NCBI RefSeq assembly: GCF_001865575.2
Contig: NZ_CP017562.2
Coordinates: forward strand, 2,577,337-2,641,336
Direction: 5' to 3'
Length of the DNA: 64,000 nt
DNA from: Paraburkholderia sprentiae WSM5005
GTDB taxonomy: Bacteria; Pseudomonadota; Gammaproteobacteria; Burkholderiales; Burkholderiaceae
Positions 28,841 to 37,814 of the stretch are shown here, piece by piece (position 1 is the stretch's first letter; each line of letters opens with the position of its first letter). The notes under the pieces are model-generated. The model searched no databases and was not told the origin of the DNA. It saw nothing but the letters and a program-made list of their open reading frames with translations. The position numbers and the translations under genes are program-made.

Positions 28841-29761
28841 TCAGTGGGCCTCCAGGAATGCGGCGATAAGGTTGGCGATTTCCTGGGGCGCGTCCTCAAG
28901 GCTGTAATGGCCGACTCCCGTGAGCCGGTGGATCGACGCCTGGGGAAACAGTTCGCTGAACAGTGGCAAGAAATGCTCTGCGGCCAGCGTTCGGTCGGCA
29001 TCGCCCCAAATTGCAAGCGCCGGCCTCGACCGGATAGCGGCGAGCGCAGCAGCGTCAGGAACTTCGAAGCGATGCGCGCCGATCGCGAAACCTTTGGCCC
29101 AGCCAATCGCTCCGGCGCTGTCGGCCGGTACGGCGAAACGTGAACCGTAGGCACGCAACCACGTATCGTTGATGCGCGCATGGTTTTCGAATCCGTTGAG
29201 CTTGAGAGTACTTAGGATATTGAAGCCAAGTTCGCCAAGCACGGGCTCGAGGCGGCCTTGCGACTCTGCGCGAACGATCCACTGGAACCATGGGGACACT
29301 GCGGCATTCGCGTTCAATCTCTCGAATAACGTTCGCTGACCAAATGGAGTCGGGCCATTCGTGCTTACGATTCGCCGAATGCGGTCGGGATGTCGCGCCG
29401 CGAGTCCCATGCCGACGGGGCCGCCGAAGTCGTGCATGACAAGAGTGATGTCGTTCAAGTCAAGCTCAAGCACGAATCGTTCGATGTTGTCGACGTGATC
29501 CTGCAACCAGTAGGTGCGGTGTACCGGGGTCTCGCTCTTGCCGAATCCCATGTGGTCGGGCGCCACCACACGGTAGCTACCGGACAGTGCCGCGATCAAA
29601 CCGCGGAACAGATAGCTCCAGGTGGGTTCCCCATGAAGACACAGGATCACCTCTCCACAAGTGGGCCCTTCATCGACATAGTGCATGCGAAAACCGGCAG
29701 CGTCGTTAAAGCGCGGTGCAAACGGAAACGTTCCGTCAAACGTGTCATTGGATGGCGTCAT
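28841..29761 (-). CDS. Alpha/beta hydrolase related to haloalkane dehalogenases
   Basis: A 306-residue protein from the ATG at 29761 (MTPSNDTFDG), with GAGGGA upstream. HGEPTWSYLFR is the oxyanion/halide region typical of the dehalogenase group. The nucleophile turn reads LVMHDFGGPVG, giving Asp as nucleophile, and GVGHYSLEDAP supplies the base His. In confirmed dehalogenases the residue after Asp is Trp (DWGG); here it is Phe, so dehalogenase activity is doubtful. It is divergent from a MerR regulator with a shared 100-bp promoter region, which likely controls it. Confidence 0.88.
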   Translation of the reverse strand: MTPSNDTFDGTFPFAPRFNDAAGFRMHYVDEGPTCGEVILCLHGEPTWSYLFRGLIAALSGSYRVVAPDHMGFGKSETPVHRTYWLQDHVDNIERFVLELDLNDITLVMHDFGGPVGMGLAARHPDRIRRIVSTNGPTPFGQRTLFERLNANAAVSPWFQWIVRAESQGRLEPVLGELGFNILSTLKLNGFENHARINDTWLRAYGSRFAVPADSAGAIGWAKGFAIGAHRFEVPDAAALAAIRSRPALAIWGDADRTLAAEHFLPLFSELFPQASIHRLTGVGHYSLEDAPQEIANLIAAFLEAH

Positions 29762-29822
29762 AAACAAGTTCCCTCGCAAATGGAGCGGCGAGTAACGTCG
29801 CCGGTCGAACAAGGCTAAACTC

Positions 29823-29836
29823 TGACAGCGTTGTCA
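29823..29836. promoter_or_regulatory. MerR-type operator in the hydrolase promoter
   Basis: TGACAGCGTTGTCA is a perfect palindrome in its 5-bp arms. On the minus strand it lies between TTGACC and TTAGCC, with 19 bases between the two hexamers, which is the stretched spacer typical of MerR-activated promoters. It therefore probably drives the hydrolase gene. Confidence 0.65.
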
Positions 29837-29864
29837 AGGTCAAGCGTATCGTTTGGGAGATGTC

Positions 29865-30281
29865 ATGCGTATCGGAGAACTGGCTGGCCGAGTCGGCGTT
29901 AGTGAGCGGATGCTGCGCTACTACGAACACGAAGGTTTGCTCAAACCGAAGAGGACCGATTCAGGCTACCGCGATTACGGTCCTGAAGAGCTGGATGCGG
30001 CACACCGCATCCGCGTGCTCAGCGCGGCAGGATTGAAGATAAGCAGCATCCGCCTGTTGCTACCCTGCGTGCTCGGTGCGAAGCCAGTTTTCCATCCGTG
30101 CGCCGAAGCACGTTCAGCGTTGCGGCGTGAAGTCGAAAAGCTCGACGGCAAACTGCACGACCTCGAAGAGAGCAGACGAGCTCTCGCGAGTCTGCTTCAT
30201 GCGATCGACACAAACGAAACGTTGCACCTTGACCATCGGGAAAAGCGCGGAGAGGGGCAGCGAGAACGGCGTCCGCGCTAG
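29865..30281 (+). CDS. MerR-family transcriptional regulator
   Basis: A 138-residue protein. The N-terminal MRIGELAGRVGVSERMLRYYEHEGLLKP is the classic MerR winged helix, followed by the dimerisation coiled coil (RREVEKLDGKLHDLEESRRALASLL). Two cysteines (LLPCVLG, FHPCAEA) lie before the coil, but no metal-binding signature is clear. The start is ATG 29865 with GGGAGA upstream. It faces the alpha/beta hydrolase and the shared region has a MerR-type operator. Confidence 0.93.
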   Translation: MRIGELAGRVGVSERMLRYYEHEGLLKPKRTDSGYRDYGPEELDAAHRIRVLSAAGLKISSIRLLLPCVLGAKPVFHPCAEARSALRREVEKLDGKLHDLEESRRALASLLHAIDTNETLHLDHREKRGEGQRERRPR

Positions 30282-30567
30282 GCGATACTTGCGTCACAGT
30301 CTCGGGCTGAACTATCGGCAGGTACGGCTAGCAAAGTCGAAGCCAAAGGCGGCGGCTTTCGCCCGCTGAGCCGACGTTCGATCGAGCGACGCCAAGGGCG
30401 GTTCAGGGTCGCCTGCTGTCGATCGCAGCCTTGCGAGGTTCAGGCGGTGTATGCATGCGGCACGAGGCAGCGCGCGGCCAACAAGGGATGTTCGACCGGG
30501 CCGTTCAGATCGGCGACAATGGCTTTGTTATTGCGCCGTGATCCAATTCGAGTCAGGGAGCAGTTCG

Positions 30568-30978
30568 ATGTCAAATTCCTGGAAAGGACGCTGCCTGTGC
30601 GGCAGCGTGCAATATCAGGCTGCCGGCGCCTCGCTGGCGCAGCTCATTTGTCATTGCCGGGATTGCCAGCGCGCATCGGGATCAGCGGGCTTGCCAGTCG
30701 TTGTCGTGCGTGCTTCGGAATTCTCGTTCGAAGGAGAAGTCAGGTCTCATACGATAACCGGCGGCAGCGGGATGCCTACAACGCGAAGTTTCTGTGCGCA
30801 TTGCGGTAGCCTGCTCTTTGGCACACCGCATCACGCACCGGAAATCGTGACGATCTATGCCGGAACACTCGATGAACCTTCGCAATTCCGGGCCGAATTC
30901 GCTCAGTTCACTTCGGAACGATATCAGCTAGACGCCCGGGAACCTGGAATCGCTCAACACTCCGGAAGAGCGCCCTGA
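30568..30978 (+). CDS. GFA/CENP-V family zinc-binding protein
   Basis: A 136-residue protein with three cysteine clusters of the GFA fold: CLCGS (C9, C11), CHCRDC (about 28-33) and CAHCGS (about 80). Family members bind zinc; some were named for glutathione-formaldehyde adduct formation, but most have no proven function. The start is the ATG at 30568 with CAGGGAG upstream. A second, broken GFA gene lies just downstream on the opposite strand. Confidence 0.88.
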   Translation: MSNSWKGRCLCGSVQYQAAGASLAQLICHCRDCQRASGSAGLPVVVVRASEFSFEGEVRSHTITGGSGMPTTRSFCAHCGSLLFGTPHHAPEIVTIYAGTLDEPSQFRAEFAQFTSERYQLDAREPGIAQHSGRAP

Positions 30979-31032
30979 GACTACGCGCCTCGAGGACAAT
31001 CAAAGATGCCGCGTTTCCAGAGGCGGATTGGC

Positions 31033-31406
31033 TCAGTCATTCGCCAGACCATTGGCGTAGGAGATCGGTGCATTCAAGGCGTCGCTCAAGTCGAAGTCGT
31101 CGATGCACATAGTGTTCACGTTGATGTACGGGTCGCCCGTTCCATTTGGCATATCGACGCGGTCAAACACGTGGACGCCGCACTGTTTGCAAAACGGATG
31201 ATGGGCTACCGGTTTTTCCCTTCGTATTGCGTGAGTGTGCTTTCGCCGGAAAGTAAAACGGATTTTTCCGGGCCAACCTGGACGAGCCAGAGCCGCAGTT
31301 TGCCGCAGAAGCTACAGTCGCATTTTCCTGTGCCCTCGCTGAAATCGATGTGGGCTTCAAACCTCACTGACTCGCAATGACAACTACCACGGTATGTCCG
31401 CTGCAT
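31033..31406 (-). pseudogene. GFA family gene interrupted by a frameshift
   Basis: From ATG 31406 the frame reads MQRTYRGSCHCESVRFEAHI ... CDCSFCGKL and meets a stop (TAG, 31208-31206) after YEGKNR. A neighbouring frame continues seamlessly as PVAHHPFCKQCGVHVFDRVD to a stop at 31033, giving a full-length GFA protein. A single base missing from the run of five T at 31213-31217 (plus strand) explains the break: six would restore EGKKPVAHH. Either a true pseudogene or a sequencing error in a homopolymer. Confidence 0.85.
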
Positions 31407-31685
31407 GGGGCGCTCGCGATCGGTTTGACGACAGCTGCTGGATTATGTGATGGATCGGAGAGCTCGGTCCGCGCGGCCCATCAAGGCGCAAATCATGCAT
31501 AACGTCTGCTTCCGGAAATTCTGACTGGCCGTAACGGGTCGATTATGCCCGTTGCATGAAGTGTGGCCCCGGGGCGAACAACGTCGACCGGCGCGTGGGA
31601 CTGTGTGCGGCCAAGACCGGTCAGTCGACAGCGGGGCGAAGATCGTCGACAATTTCATGCCGCGAATCAACCGAAGGAATTGGCG

Positions 31686-31982
31686 ATGACAATTTTTGGG
31701 ACGTTGAAGAGCATTCCCGAACTCGCGAGTCTACCCGCAAGCAATCGACGCATAAATTGGCGACGTGCCTATCGCTGCACATGGCGGCATTGGCAGACAT
31801 GGGCCGGTGTTCTAGCCTGCGTCATGTGCACCGGATTGGGTTTGGCACTCGGTGCGTTTGCGGGCCATCGGATCGTCGGAGGAATGATCGGTGCAGGCGT
31901 TGGCGGGTTCGTGTTTGGACAAACGACAGTGCGTATCGCACGATCACTTACAAAAAGCATACTACTAGGGCGCGGCGGTTGA
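31686..31982 (+). CDS. Small predicted membrane protein, 98 aa
   Basis: From the ATG at 31686 (MTIFGTLKSIPELASLP), with CGAAGGA 6 bases upstream. Residues about 40-75 hold two hydrophobic segments rich in glycine (GVLACVMCTGLGLALGAF, GGMIGAGVGGFVFG) that resemble a glycine zipper. It is surrounded by low-GC non-coding DNA. No family was recognised. Confidence 0.6.
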   Translation: MTIFGTLKSIPELASLPASNRRINWRRAYRCTWRHWQTWAGVLACVMCTGLGLALGAFAGHRIVGGMIGAGVGGFVFGQTTVRIARSLTKSILLGRGG

Positions 31983-32754
31983 CCGGCAAGGCTATCGGTT
32001 CCATCCCGAAGACTCGGTCCGGGCCAGTTCGGTCATTCGACTTCCTCAGGAAAGTCGTCGGCGATTAGAAGGGCGTATCGAAAGCTGAATGCACGATATC
32101 AAATGGGGGCGATAGATCCGGACATCATTTGCTATGGCTACAAACGAATCTGCCGCCTTTGCCGTTACAAAAATTCACGCCTTGCCAGTGGAATTGATAA
32201 AGCCCAAACATCACTAGCAGGACGCTCAAGGCCAATAGAAGCAAAAGTCCCCTGTTCATGCGGTTCTCCAAAAAGACGCGTTTGGCATTTTAGCTCGCAG
32301 TGGGCGTTCGCTCTGGAGAACTGCGAAGTTCCGTTCAGGGTCGGTTTATGCCAGTTGCATATCGTGCGCCCCCGAGCTGTTCTTCCCGCTGTTGCGTAAG
32401 GCGATGTCGGCCAATTTGGGACATTCGGCACGCCCCCTAGATTGTTGACAATCGGAAGGCCGTCATTGACTGCGTCGTTTTCGTTGGGCAATATGCTTTT
32501 ATGAACCGCACTGCTCTCAACTTCATGATGTGCACCATGACCGCCGACGGCGAGCCGTGGGAGTCGTGACGTTCCAAGATCACATGTAGACTTTCTCAAC
32601 GGCCCCGCCAGTCATGACGGGGCCGCGTCTTTTCATTCGCTCCGAATTGCATTGGCGCAAATAGGAGTGAATGCATGCATTATAAAAAGCGCAATCCCGT
32701 TTCTCGGAATCTTTCGGACGTGGCGACTTGGCCCATCGAGTCGAGGAGCGCGCC
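31983..32754. other. Mostly non-coding, with a possible 22-codon ORF and a hairpin terminator
   Basis: A low-GC stretch of about 770 bp. A tiny frame at 32501-32569 (MNRTALNFMMCTMTADGEPW...) ends 31 bases before a hairpin (32601-32607 GGCCCCG with 32618-32624 CGGGGCC, then GCGTCTTTT), which would make a plausible small transcript. No ribosome site is obvious for the ORF. The rest shows no gene. Confidence 0.35.
32601..32634 (+). terminator. Hairpin terminator
   Basis: A 7-bp GC stem (GGCCCCG/CGGGGCC) with a 10-base loop is followed by GCGTCTTTT. It would end a plus-strand transcript coming from the region of the 22-codon ORF at 32501. Confidence 0.55.
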
Positions 32755-33231
32755 ATGTTGACCATACGAAAAGCGACCTGCGAAGACGTGTTCGACGCGT
32801 GGCATATTCGTAAAACATCGGTGCATGCCGCATGCGCCGATCACTATCCCGCAGCGACTCTCTCGGCATGGGTCAACGGCACGCCGACCGAAAAATGGGC
32901 CAGCGTCGTTGAACGTGACTTCTACGTTGCCACGGATGAGGAACTAGTCATTGGTACAGGAATGCTCACGGCGGCAAATGGCCAAGTCGACGCTATCTTT
33001 GTGCGGCCCTCTCACATGGGGCGTGGCATTGGGCGTGAGATGCTGCAATTTCTCGAATCGTTGGCCGGCGATCACGGCGTTACCACGATGCACCTCGATG
33101 CAACGCTGAACGCGGCACCTTTCTATCGTCGCTGCGGTTGGTCGGGCGATTCGGTTTCGACGTACCGCACCGCGCGTGGACTGGAATTGGCTTGCGTGCC
33201 GATGACGAAGCGTCTCGCCGTCCCGGTGTAG
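32755..33231 (+). CDS. GNAT-family N-acetyltransferase
   Basis: A 158-residue protein starting MLTIRKATCEDVFDAWHIRK from ATG 32755, with GAGGAGC upstream. The acetyl-CoA loop is VRPSHMGRGIGREMLQFLE (R/Q-x-x-G-x-G/A type), followed by LDATLNAAPFYRRCGW. The acceptor is unknown. It is a single gene in the accessory region. Confidence 0.9.
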   Translation: MLTIRKATCEDVFDAWHIRKTSVHAACADHYPAATLSAWVNGTPTEKWASVVERDFYVATDEELVIGTGMLTAANGQVDAIFVRPSHMGRGIGREMLQFLESLAGDHGVTTMHLDATLNAAPFYRRCGWSGDSVSTYRTARGLELACVPMTKRLAVPV

Positions 33232-33389
33232 GTTGCCCCCGGGCCGACGACTGCTACTCGTGTCGGGCAGCGGTAGGCTAGGAACGGTCATTCGACAAGG
33301 CCGCATAAATTGTCGACAGTTTTGGTTCGACGTATCCTCGCAAATCAGTTGTTCGAAAACCCCAAACCAACGACCTATCTAACCATTCG

Positions 33390-33779
33390 ATGCAAGCAAA
33401 GCTCCGAATCGCCAGACCTGTCAGCGACATTTCCCGATCTGAAAGCATGTATTGCGCGGCCCTCGACCTGGTCGTGCTGGCACGATTCCAAGATCATCAG
33501 GGGTTCGATGGGGTCATGGTCGGACGTTCCGGGATGGACTATCACTTCGAGTTCACGCAATGCCGCGAACACCCGGTAGCGGCCTCACCGACGCATGAGG
33601 ATTTGCTGGTGTTTTATGCTCCGGACCGAGAAGAGTGGGAGTTGGCATGCGACCGGCTTGTCGACAACGGCTTCGTTCGCGTCACGTCGTTCAACCCTTA
33701 TTGGGACGTGTCGGGCCAAACGTTCGCAGACCCCGATGGATATCGAGTCGTCATGCAAAACGCGGTGTGGTCCTCGTAA
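33390..33779 (+). CDS. VOC-family (glyoxalase/bleomycin-resistance fold) protein
   Basis: A 129-residue protein starting MQAKLRIARPVSDISRSESMYCAALDLVVLARF, with the typical C-terminal FADPDGYRVVMQNAVW of the vicinal-oxygen-chelate fold. One full beta-alpha-beta-beta-beta pair of modules fits this length, so it probably dimerises. Substrate and metal are not evident. It is a single gene in the low-GC accessory region. Confidence 0.88.
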   Translation: MQAKLRIARPVSDISRSESMYCAALDLVVLARFQDHQGFDGVMVGRSGMDYHFEFTQCREHPVAASPTHEDLLVFYAPDREEWELACDRLVDNGFVRVTSFNPYWDVSGQTFADPDGYRVVMQNAVWSS

Positions 33780-33907
33780 TGCACCGTAGTGCAACCGGAT
33801 GCCGGCTTAACGTTCCAAGCATTCATGCCGGCACTCACGGACGGCTCCGCACGCTTAGTTTTTCGAACTACAAGTCGAAAGGCGGCAACGAACGCTGCGA
33901 ATTCTGT

Positions 33908-34479
33908 TCAATGTGCTGCAATTTCGTTAAACAGCGATGTGAGCACGTGGTCGGCCCATACCCCATTGATTCTTAGATAGGACCGAGCCAGCCCTTCGCG
34001 CTCGAACCCTAGCCGCTCTAGGAGCTGTGCACTACGAACATTTTCGGGCCTGAAGTTCGCCATTACCCTGTGCAATCCGACTTGATCGAAAATATAGGAG
34101 ATCGCTGGCGTCAATGCTTCGCGCATCAAACCGTGCCCTTCAAACCGCTTTGCGAGAACCCAAGGTGACATGCCTGGAAGGGCCCGCGCACGATGTTGGT
34201 GAAGTTGCATTCTCCCACCATCTCTCCGTTTTCCGGCGAGATTAATAACAGATGCACTGCGTGTCCTGACGCGTTGTTATGCGCCATCGCGGACAGCCGC
34301 CGCGCGACTGATTCTGCTTCAAAAAAGCTGTCGGCTCGAAGAGGCTCCCAAGGCTGCAAATGAGCGCGATTTTCAGTGCAGTATCCCTGCACCTCACGCA
34401 CGAACTGCTCACAAGCCGGGGCAAGTTTCAGGCGTGCCGTTGAGATTTGAGGTAGCGTATCGGGAAGAGCACTCCCCAC
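33908..34479 (-). pseudogene. RimJ/RimL-type acetyltransferase broken by a frameshift
   Basis: The N-terminal half starts at ATG 34479 (MGSALPDTLPQISTARLKLAP) and runs to HLGFS, then goes out of frame. The C-terminal half resumes in another frame as AKRFEGHGLMREALTPAISYIFDQ and ends at 33908 (LFNEIAAH). In the family, HLGFS is followed within one or two residues by this GHGLM loop, so one base has been lost near 34150-34165. No homopolymer lies there, which makes real gene decay more likely than a sequencing slip. Confidence 0.85.
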
Positions 34480-34813
34480 ATTGTTCTCCGTTGATGAGGG
34501 CGTACGAGTATGTTCAGTCGGAGATTTTTCGTCAACAGTTCGGCTGGCGACGCACTAGTCAATGTCCGCTGCTGGAAGAGCCAGCCGACTGCTTGGGTCG
34601 ATCACGGTCCGACGGGCGAGGCGTGACTGCGGCGATCGCCTGCGACAGGACGACGGGCAAGGATCGGCCAATTTCTGCCACTCGCCAGAACCATGCAACG
34701 GTCACTCGAATGGCCGGTCTGCTCTCCGAAACCAGCCGATGCCCGATGCGCGTATGTTGGCCGAAGCGGGCTCCCTCAGTGAGCCCGCGTGCTTCATCAA
34801 TTGAGGGACCGGC
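34480..34813. other. Gap without recognised gene
   Basis: A stretch of 334 bp between the broken acetyltransferase and the dehydroquinase-like gene. No open frame with a ribosome site or family match was seen. Confidence 0.4.
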
Positions 34814-35260
34814 TCAAGTCTGGTTGCCCCACAGATCTTCAATCGCGCGGATCGCTAGCAAATATCCGTTCGCTCCTGCCCCGCAGATCACCGCAGTGGC
34901 CGCCACCGAGATCGTCGAGTGGCGATATTCTTCCGAACGCTTGTGGATGTTGGTGATATGCAATTCCACTACCGGCCGTTGGATGAGCTTGACCGCGTCG
35001 AGCACCGGAATACGACCGAACGAAAAGCCGGCCGGATTGATGATCAGCGCGGCGTCCTGCAGGAACGCTTCCTGGATCCAGTCGATCAGCTCGCTTTCGC
35101 TGTTGGTCTGACGGAATACGCAGTCGAACTTGAGCGCGTCGGCGAGTGTCAGGCAGTTCTGTTCGATGTCCTTGAGCGTGGTGGTGCCATAGATGTGAGG
35201 CTCCCTTGCGCCCAGCATGTTCAGATTGGAGCCATTGAGGATGTAGAGTTTGCGAGTCAT
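34814..35260 (-). CDS. aroQ: Type II 3-dehydroquinate dehydratase family, divergent paralogue
   Basis: A 148-residue protein with most of the type II dehydroquinase active site: NGSNLNMLGAREPHIYG (Arg19, Tyr24), VVELHITNIHKR (His) and VICGAGANGYLLAI. Two conserved stretches differ: QTNSES replaces the usual QSNHEG, and NPAGFSFGRIP replaces NPxAYTHTS. It ends a two-gene minus-strand cassette 4 bp after an MHS transporter, facing an IclR regulator. It is therefore more likely a catabolic enzyme for quinate, shikimate or a related acid than the housekeeping AroQ. Confidence 0.82.
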   Translation of the reverse strand: MTRKLYILNGSNLNMLGAREPHIYGTTTLKDIEQNCLTLADALKFDCVFRQTNSESELIDWIQEAFLQDAALIINPAGFSFGRIPVLDAVKLIQRPVVELHITNIHKRSEEYRHSTISVAATAVICGAGANGYLLAIRAIEDLWGNQT

Positions 35261-35264
35261 GGTT

Positions 35265-36608
35265 TCAATGTGTAGAGGAGCGTTCCAAGGCAGTGCCTTT
35301 GGTTTCCCGGGATACGGCGATCATGAGGAAGGAGAGCAGATTCAGCGAGCCACAAACAGCTACGATGGCCCACGGGGAACCGTGAAAGGCATTGAGCAAC
35401 GCCACGGCGACGATCGGCATCGGGCCGCCGGTGAGCAGGTTGGCTCCCGAGTACGACAGTGCGGACCCCGTATAGCGCGCCTCGGTCGGGAAAGACTCGG
35501 CGAACCAGACCGGCTGGATGCCACTCTGGAACTGTGTGAAGCCGAGGAACGCGCCCATCACGGCCATCGTCATGGCGATCGAGTTCTGGTTGAGAATCGG
35601 AAAATAGATCAGGCAGCAGATTAGCGTGCAGAACGAGCCGATCATCAGCGCACGTTTGCGTCCGATCCGATCGCTCAGATAACCGCCCACCAGCGCGCCC
35701 CCGATGGCGCAGACATTCGCAACCATCAACAGCATGAAACCGGTCTGCTTGGGTACACCGAGGTGTTTCGTCAGGTAGCTGAGCGAGAAAACCACGATCA
35801 GATAAAACAGCGCGGCGGGGCCGCAGAAGAACAGCGTCAGACGAAGAGCGGTGCGCCAGTGGTACTTGAACACGATGCCGAGCGGATTGGCGGCGCGTGC
35901 GCGCGGGCCACTCTTGTTGAGCGCCTCGAAGGCCGGTGTCTCGCTAACCTTCCTGCGGATGTAGACGCCCAGCAGCACAAGGACAAAGCTTGCGAGGAAC
36001 GGGATCCGCCATCCCCAGGAGTCGAAGTCGTCCGACGAAAGCAAGGCGGCCAGCGTAAAGAGCGAGAAATTGGCGAGGATCTGGCTGAGTGGCGAGCAAA
36101 TGCCGAGCAGGCCCGAATACCACCCACGTCGGTTAGCAGACGCATGCTCCACCGCCATCAGTTGCGCGCCCGTCGATTCACCGCCAAGCGCGAAACCCTG
36201 AATGATGCGCAGCGACACCAGCAAAGTCGGCGCGAGGATACCAACCTGGTGGTAAGTGGGCAGCAACCCCATCAGGAACGACGACATCCCCATCACCGAC
36301 ACAGTGACCAGCATCAGTTTGCGGCGTCCCCAACGGTCTCCGAGCATCCCGCAGATTACCGCGCCCAGCGGGCGTGCGGCGAGTCCGGCCCAGAAGCTCG
36401 CCAGCGACGCGAGCAGCGAGGCGGTCGGATCGAGCGACGGGAAAAACAGCTTTGGAAAGATCGTGGCCGCGACCACCCCATACAACGCGAAGTCGAACCA
36501 TTCGAGCGCTGTGCCGACGGTTGCGCCGGCCACCGCCCGACGCGCCATCAGGTGAGCCTGCGCGGACTGTTTTTCCGCAGCGAGGTCTGAATCAGCAAAA
36601 AATGACAT
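35265..36608 (-). CDS. MFS transporter of the metabolite:H+ symporter (MHS) group
   Basis: From ATG 36608 (MSFFADSDL), with GGAGACA upstream, 447 residues. The N-terminus ATVGTALEWFDFALYG and the loop GDRWGRRKLM are hallmarks of the MHS group (KgtP, ShiA, PcaT). The large QGFALGGESTGAQL motif in helix 5 is also present. It is co-transcribed with the dehydroquinase-like gene and probably imports its substrate or precursor. An IclR gene is divergent. Confidence 0.92.
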   Translation of the reverse strand: MSFFADSDLAAEKQSAQAHLMARRAVAGATVGTALEWFDFALYGVVAATIFPKLFFPSLDPTASLLASLASFWAGLAARPLGAVICGMLGDRWGRRKLMLVTVSVMGMSSFLMGLLPTYHQVGILAPTLLVSLRIIQGFALGGESTGAQLMAVEHASANRRGWYSGLLGICSPLSQILANFSLFTLAALLSSDDFDSWGWRIPFLASFVLVLLGVYIRRKVSETPAFEALNKSGPRARAANPLGIVFKYHWRTALRLTLFFCGPAALFYLIVVFSLSYLTKHLGVPKQTGFMLLMVANVCAIGGALVGGYLSDRIGRKRALMIGSFCTLICCLIYFPILNQNSIAMTMAVMGAFLGFTQFQSGIQPVWFAESFPTEARYTGSALSYSGANLLTGGPMPIVAVALLNAFHGSPWAIVAVCGSLNLLSFLMIAVSRETKGTALERSSTH

Positions 36609-36690
36609 GTTGTCTCCTGAATTCTGGACATGTTGAAACGTTCGTTCTGGCGACGAACAACTGCTATTGTTTGCGCTGCAAAGACGGGCC

Positions 36691-36705
36691 GTTCCGCACC
36701 GGAAC
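36691..36705. promoter_or_regulatory. Candidate IclR operator
   Basis: GTTCCGCACCGGAAC has perfect 6-bp arms with a 3-base centre. It lies in the 127-bp region between the divergent transporter (start 36608) and IclR (start 36736) genes and could control both. Confidence 0.55.
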
Positions 36706-36735
36706 TGCATTGCACATGATGGAAATTGACGAGAA

Positions 36736-37521
36736 ATGTCGCTTAAAAACGGCTTGAGAATTCTCGATTTGCTGGCGTCCCACGGCGAAGGCGCAGGCCT
36801 AGTGGCCATTGCCGATGCCTTGTCCCTACCGCGCAGCACGTGTCACCGCCTGCTCACCGAGCTCGTTGAAGGCGGGTATGTCAGGCAACTGGTCGATCAC
36901 AGCCGCTACATTCTGACCATGCGGATGACGTCGAACGGGCTCGAATTCCTGAGCCTGACGGGCATCGCAGATATCGCCCAGCCAATCATCGAACGCGTCG
37001 CAGCGCAGACCGGTGAGCTGGCGCGGCTGTCGCTGGTGGATGGCGAGGCAATTATCTGGGTAGGTAAGGCGGACGGACAGCGCATCGGCTTTCGCTATGA
37101 TCCCGACATGGGCCAGGCAGCGCGACTTTCATGCACCTCGACCGGACACGCGTGGCTCATGACGATGACCGACGAACAGGCGATCGCACTCGTTTTCAAG
37201 CAGGGCTTCGGACAGCCGAATGAGTTCGGACCCAATGCGCCGACGACGATCAAAGCGCTGCTGGGTTTCCTGCACGCTGCGCGCGTGCGTGGTTACGCGA
37301 TGATCGACGAGGTGTTCGCCCCGCGCATGTCAGCCGTGGCGGCGCCCGTGGTAAGTGGTTCGCGCTGCGTCGGCGTTATCAGTTTGGCCGGTCCGCGGGC
37401 GCGGCTGACCCCCGGGAAGATTCACGAGTACTCAGTATTGCTGCGCGACGCGGCGAATGAGCTGGCCCAGTTGAGCAATATGGCGGGATTCCCCAGTCGG
37501 CCGCCACTCGGCAAGGGATGA
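36736..37521 (+). CDS. IclR-family transcriptional regulator
   Basis: A 261-residue protein. The winged helix is at about 3-60 (GLRILDLLASHGEGAGLVAI, ALSLPRSTCHRLLTELVEGGYV) and the effector domain follows (IIERVAAQTGELARLSLVDGEAIIWVGK ... APVVSGSRCVGVISLAGP). It is divergent from the MHS transporter/dehydroquinase-like pair, so it likely controls import and use of an aromatic or hydroaromatic acid. Confidence 0.93.
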   Translation: MSLKNGLRILDLLASHGEGAGLVAIADALSLPRSTCHRLLTELVEGGYVRQLVDHSRYILTMRMTSNGLEFLSLTGIADIAQPIIERVAAQTGELARLSLVDGEAIIWVGKADGQRIGFRYDPDMGQAARLSCTSTGHAWLMTMTDEQAIALVFKQGFGQPNEFGPNAPTTIKALLGFLHAARVRGYAMIDEVFAPRMSAVAAPVVSGSRCVGVISLAGPRARLTPGKIHEYSVLLRDAANELAQLSNMAGFPSRPPLGKG

Positions 37522-37814
37522 GGGGGAACCGGACTGACATCCTGCGGCCGGTGAACGTGGTCTGCTCGGCCGATGACACGCCGAGCGACTAACAGGACTA
37601 ATGGCCGCTGTGCTCTACTACCTGGTTTTTCTTCACCAAGTCCGCCCCGCAAACAGGGTGGCACAAAAAGCCCATAGGAAGGCGCCAAGCGCTGACATAT
37701 CGGCATGCATGCGCGACGCCAATTGCTATTGTTCAGACACGGCGACTCACGCGTCTCCGGTCGGCTCCGCGGGTCGTTGACGGCCATTCCGCATGCAGGC
37801 GGAAAGGGGGCTGT

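Noticed and set aside
36552..36567. GGTGAGCCTGCGCGGA inside the MHS transporter gene as a motif copy
   Set aside because: Only the GGTGAG core fits, spacing to the GGA is one base short, and it lies in coding sequence; taken as chance.
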